Below are positions 63,517 to 64,000 of a stretch of DNA of 64,000 nt, in pieces. The stretch's first letter is position 1, and every line of letters begins with the position of its first letter. The stretch is from Paracidovorax avenae. GTDB taxonomy: Bacteria > Pseudomonadota > Gammaproteobacteria > Burkholderiales > Burkholderiaceae_C. Under the pieces are notes generated by a model, which saw nothing but the letters and a program-made list of their open reading frames with translations, had not been told where the DNA came from and searched no databases. The stretch lies in the NCBI RefSeq assembly GCF_040892545.1, contig NZ_CP156079.1:4933501-4997500 (forward strand), given 5' to 3'. A program made the position numbers and the translations under genes.

Positions 63517-64000
63517 CCCCCATGAAGACTGCGTCCTTTCCCCTGTCCTCGCTCCGGCGTCCGTCCCTTCCCGCCCAGGAATTCGCGGCGGCCCCCGCGG
63601 GCTGGATGATCCAGTGCGATTTCGACGGCACCATCAGCATCCGTGACGTCACCGACTCCCTGCTGCAGCGCTTCGGCCAGCCCGGCTGGCAGGCGCTGGA
63701 AGACGCCTGGGAGCGCGGCGAGATCGGTTCGCGCGAGTGCATGAAGGGCCAGGTCGCGCTGCTGGACATGGACCGCGCCGAACTCGACGCCCATCTCGAG
63801 ACCATCGAGGTCGATCCGCATTTCGCCGCCTTCGTGCGCGAGGCCCAGGCGCTGGGCATGCCGGTGCAGGTGGTGAGCGACGGCATCGACTACGCCATCC
63901 AGTCCGTGCTCGCCCGCCATGGCCTGGACGGACTGCCCGTGATCGCCAACCGCCTCGTGCAGGCCGGCCCGCGCCAGTGGCGCCTGGAGTCGCCCTGGGC
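63513..64000 (+). CDS. HAD-IB family phosphatase, MtnX/SerB-like (3' end beyond window)
   Basis: 162 codons are visible. The HAD nucleophile motif is CDFDGTISIRDVTDSLL (motif I Asp pair), followed by a cap region (QPGWQALEDAWERGEIGSRECMKGQ) and motif II VVSDGID. The pattern fits the MtnX-like HAD-IB phosphatases rather than true SerB. Motifs III and IV lie outside. ATG 63513 overlaps the membrane-fusion gene stop codon (ATGA), so it is the fifth coupled gene of the exporter operon. A phosphatase in an exporter operon suggests that the exported molecule passes through a phosphorylated intermediate. Confidence 0.85.
   Translation, partial: MTPMKTASFPLSSLRRPSLPAQEFAAAPAGWMIQCDFDGTISIRDVTDSLLQRFGQPGWQALEDAWERGEIGSRECMKGQVALLDMDRAELDAHLETIEVDPHFAAFVREAQALGMPVQVVSDGIDYAIQSVLARHGLDGLPVIANRLVQAGPRQWRLESPW

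Overview
The window reads as a chromosomal segment of a high-GC betaproteobacterium of the family Comamonadaceae, most likely the plant-associated Acidovorax group. The basis is family-level recognition: three Bug/TctC-type tricarboxylate receptors, an exosortase H locus, a GH98 lipoprotein, the ybhP-clsB-ybhN block, dense GC3-rich coding and short intergenic gaps. No search was run, so the species is inference. There is no phage, integrase, insertion sequence, tRNA, rRNA or CRISPR array that I can support. Both edge genes are cut: a DUF11-repeat surface protein at base 1 and a HAD-family phosphatase at base 64000.

Layout. 1-8.9 kb: a DUF11-repeat secreted protein, a membrane hybrid kinase, and a minus-strand row of exosortase H, its membrane partner and an OprB-type porin; this looks like a surface-protein sorting locus. 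9.3-10.5 kb: a visibly AT-richer amidase gene overlapping a small exported Cys-rich protein gene, a candidate toxin/immunity pair. 10.6-12.6 kb: htpG with a heat-shock promoter. 12.7-17.2 kb: gamma-glutamyltransferase, Bug receptor and GAF protein, with a divergent LysR. 17.3-23.8 kb: a soluble hybrid kinase, an RluF-like pseudouridine synthase, and a blue-copper protein translationally coupled to a membrane GGDEF/EAL protein. 24.1-28.9 kb: a chemoreceptor with a sigma-54 promoter, a Crp/Fnr regulator and a GH98 lipoprotein. 29.2-37.6 kb: cysteine synthase, the ybhP-clsB-ybhN operon, an FAD dehydrogenase, a WxxGxW lipoprotein and a second chemoreceptor.

37.7-50.2 kb is a ten-gene catabolic block on the minus strand: FadB-like bifunctional enzyme, two acyl-CoA dehydrogenases of the pimeloyl-CoA type, a crotonase, a CoA-transferase, a Bug receptor, EtfB, EtfA, a class II aldolase and a TAT-exported Bug receptor. 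A divergent LysR gene sits across an intergenic gap holding a perfect T-N11-A palindrome. The genes fit uptake and CoA-dependent beta-oxidation of an organic acid, with electrons leaving through ETF; no thiolase or CoA ligase is in the block.

50.3-57 kb: AraC regulator, two LysE exporters, an Lrp/AsnC regulator facing one of them across an 11-bp inverted repeat, HtpX with a second heat-shock promoter, DUF3025 and NYN-LOTUS proteins, and dihydroorotase. 57.2-64 kb: a BaeSR-like two-component system divergent from a tightly coupled operon encoding a TolC-family lipoprotein, ABC permease, ATPase, membrane-fusion lipoprotein and HAD phosphatase. The intergenic region has two CTCCAT repeats one helical turn apart.

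The strongest regulatory observations are two matching sigma-32 promoters (htpG, htpX), one sigma-54 promoter, two operator-like palindromes at divergent regulator/target gaps and several intrinsic terminators. All product calls come from reading protein motifs by eye.
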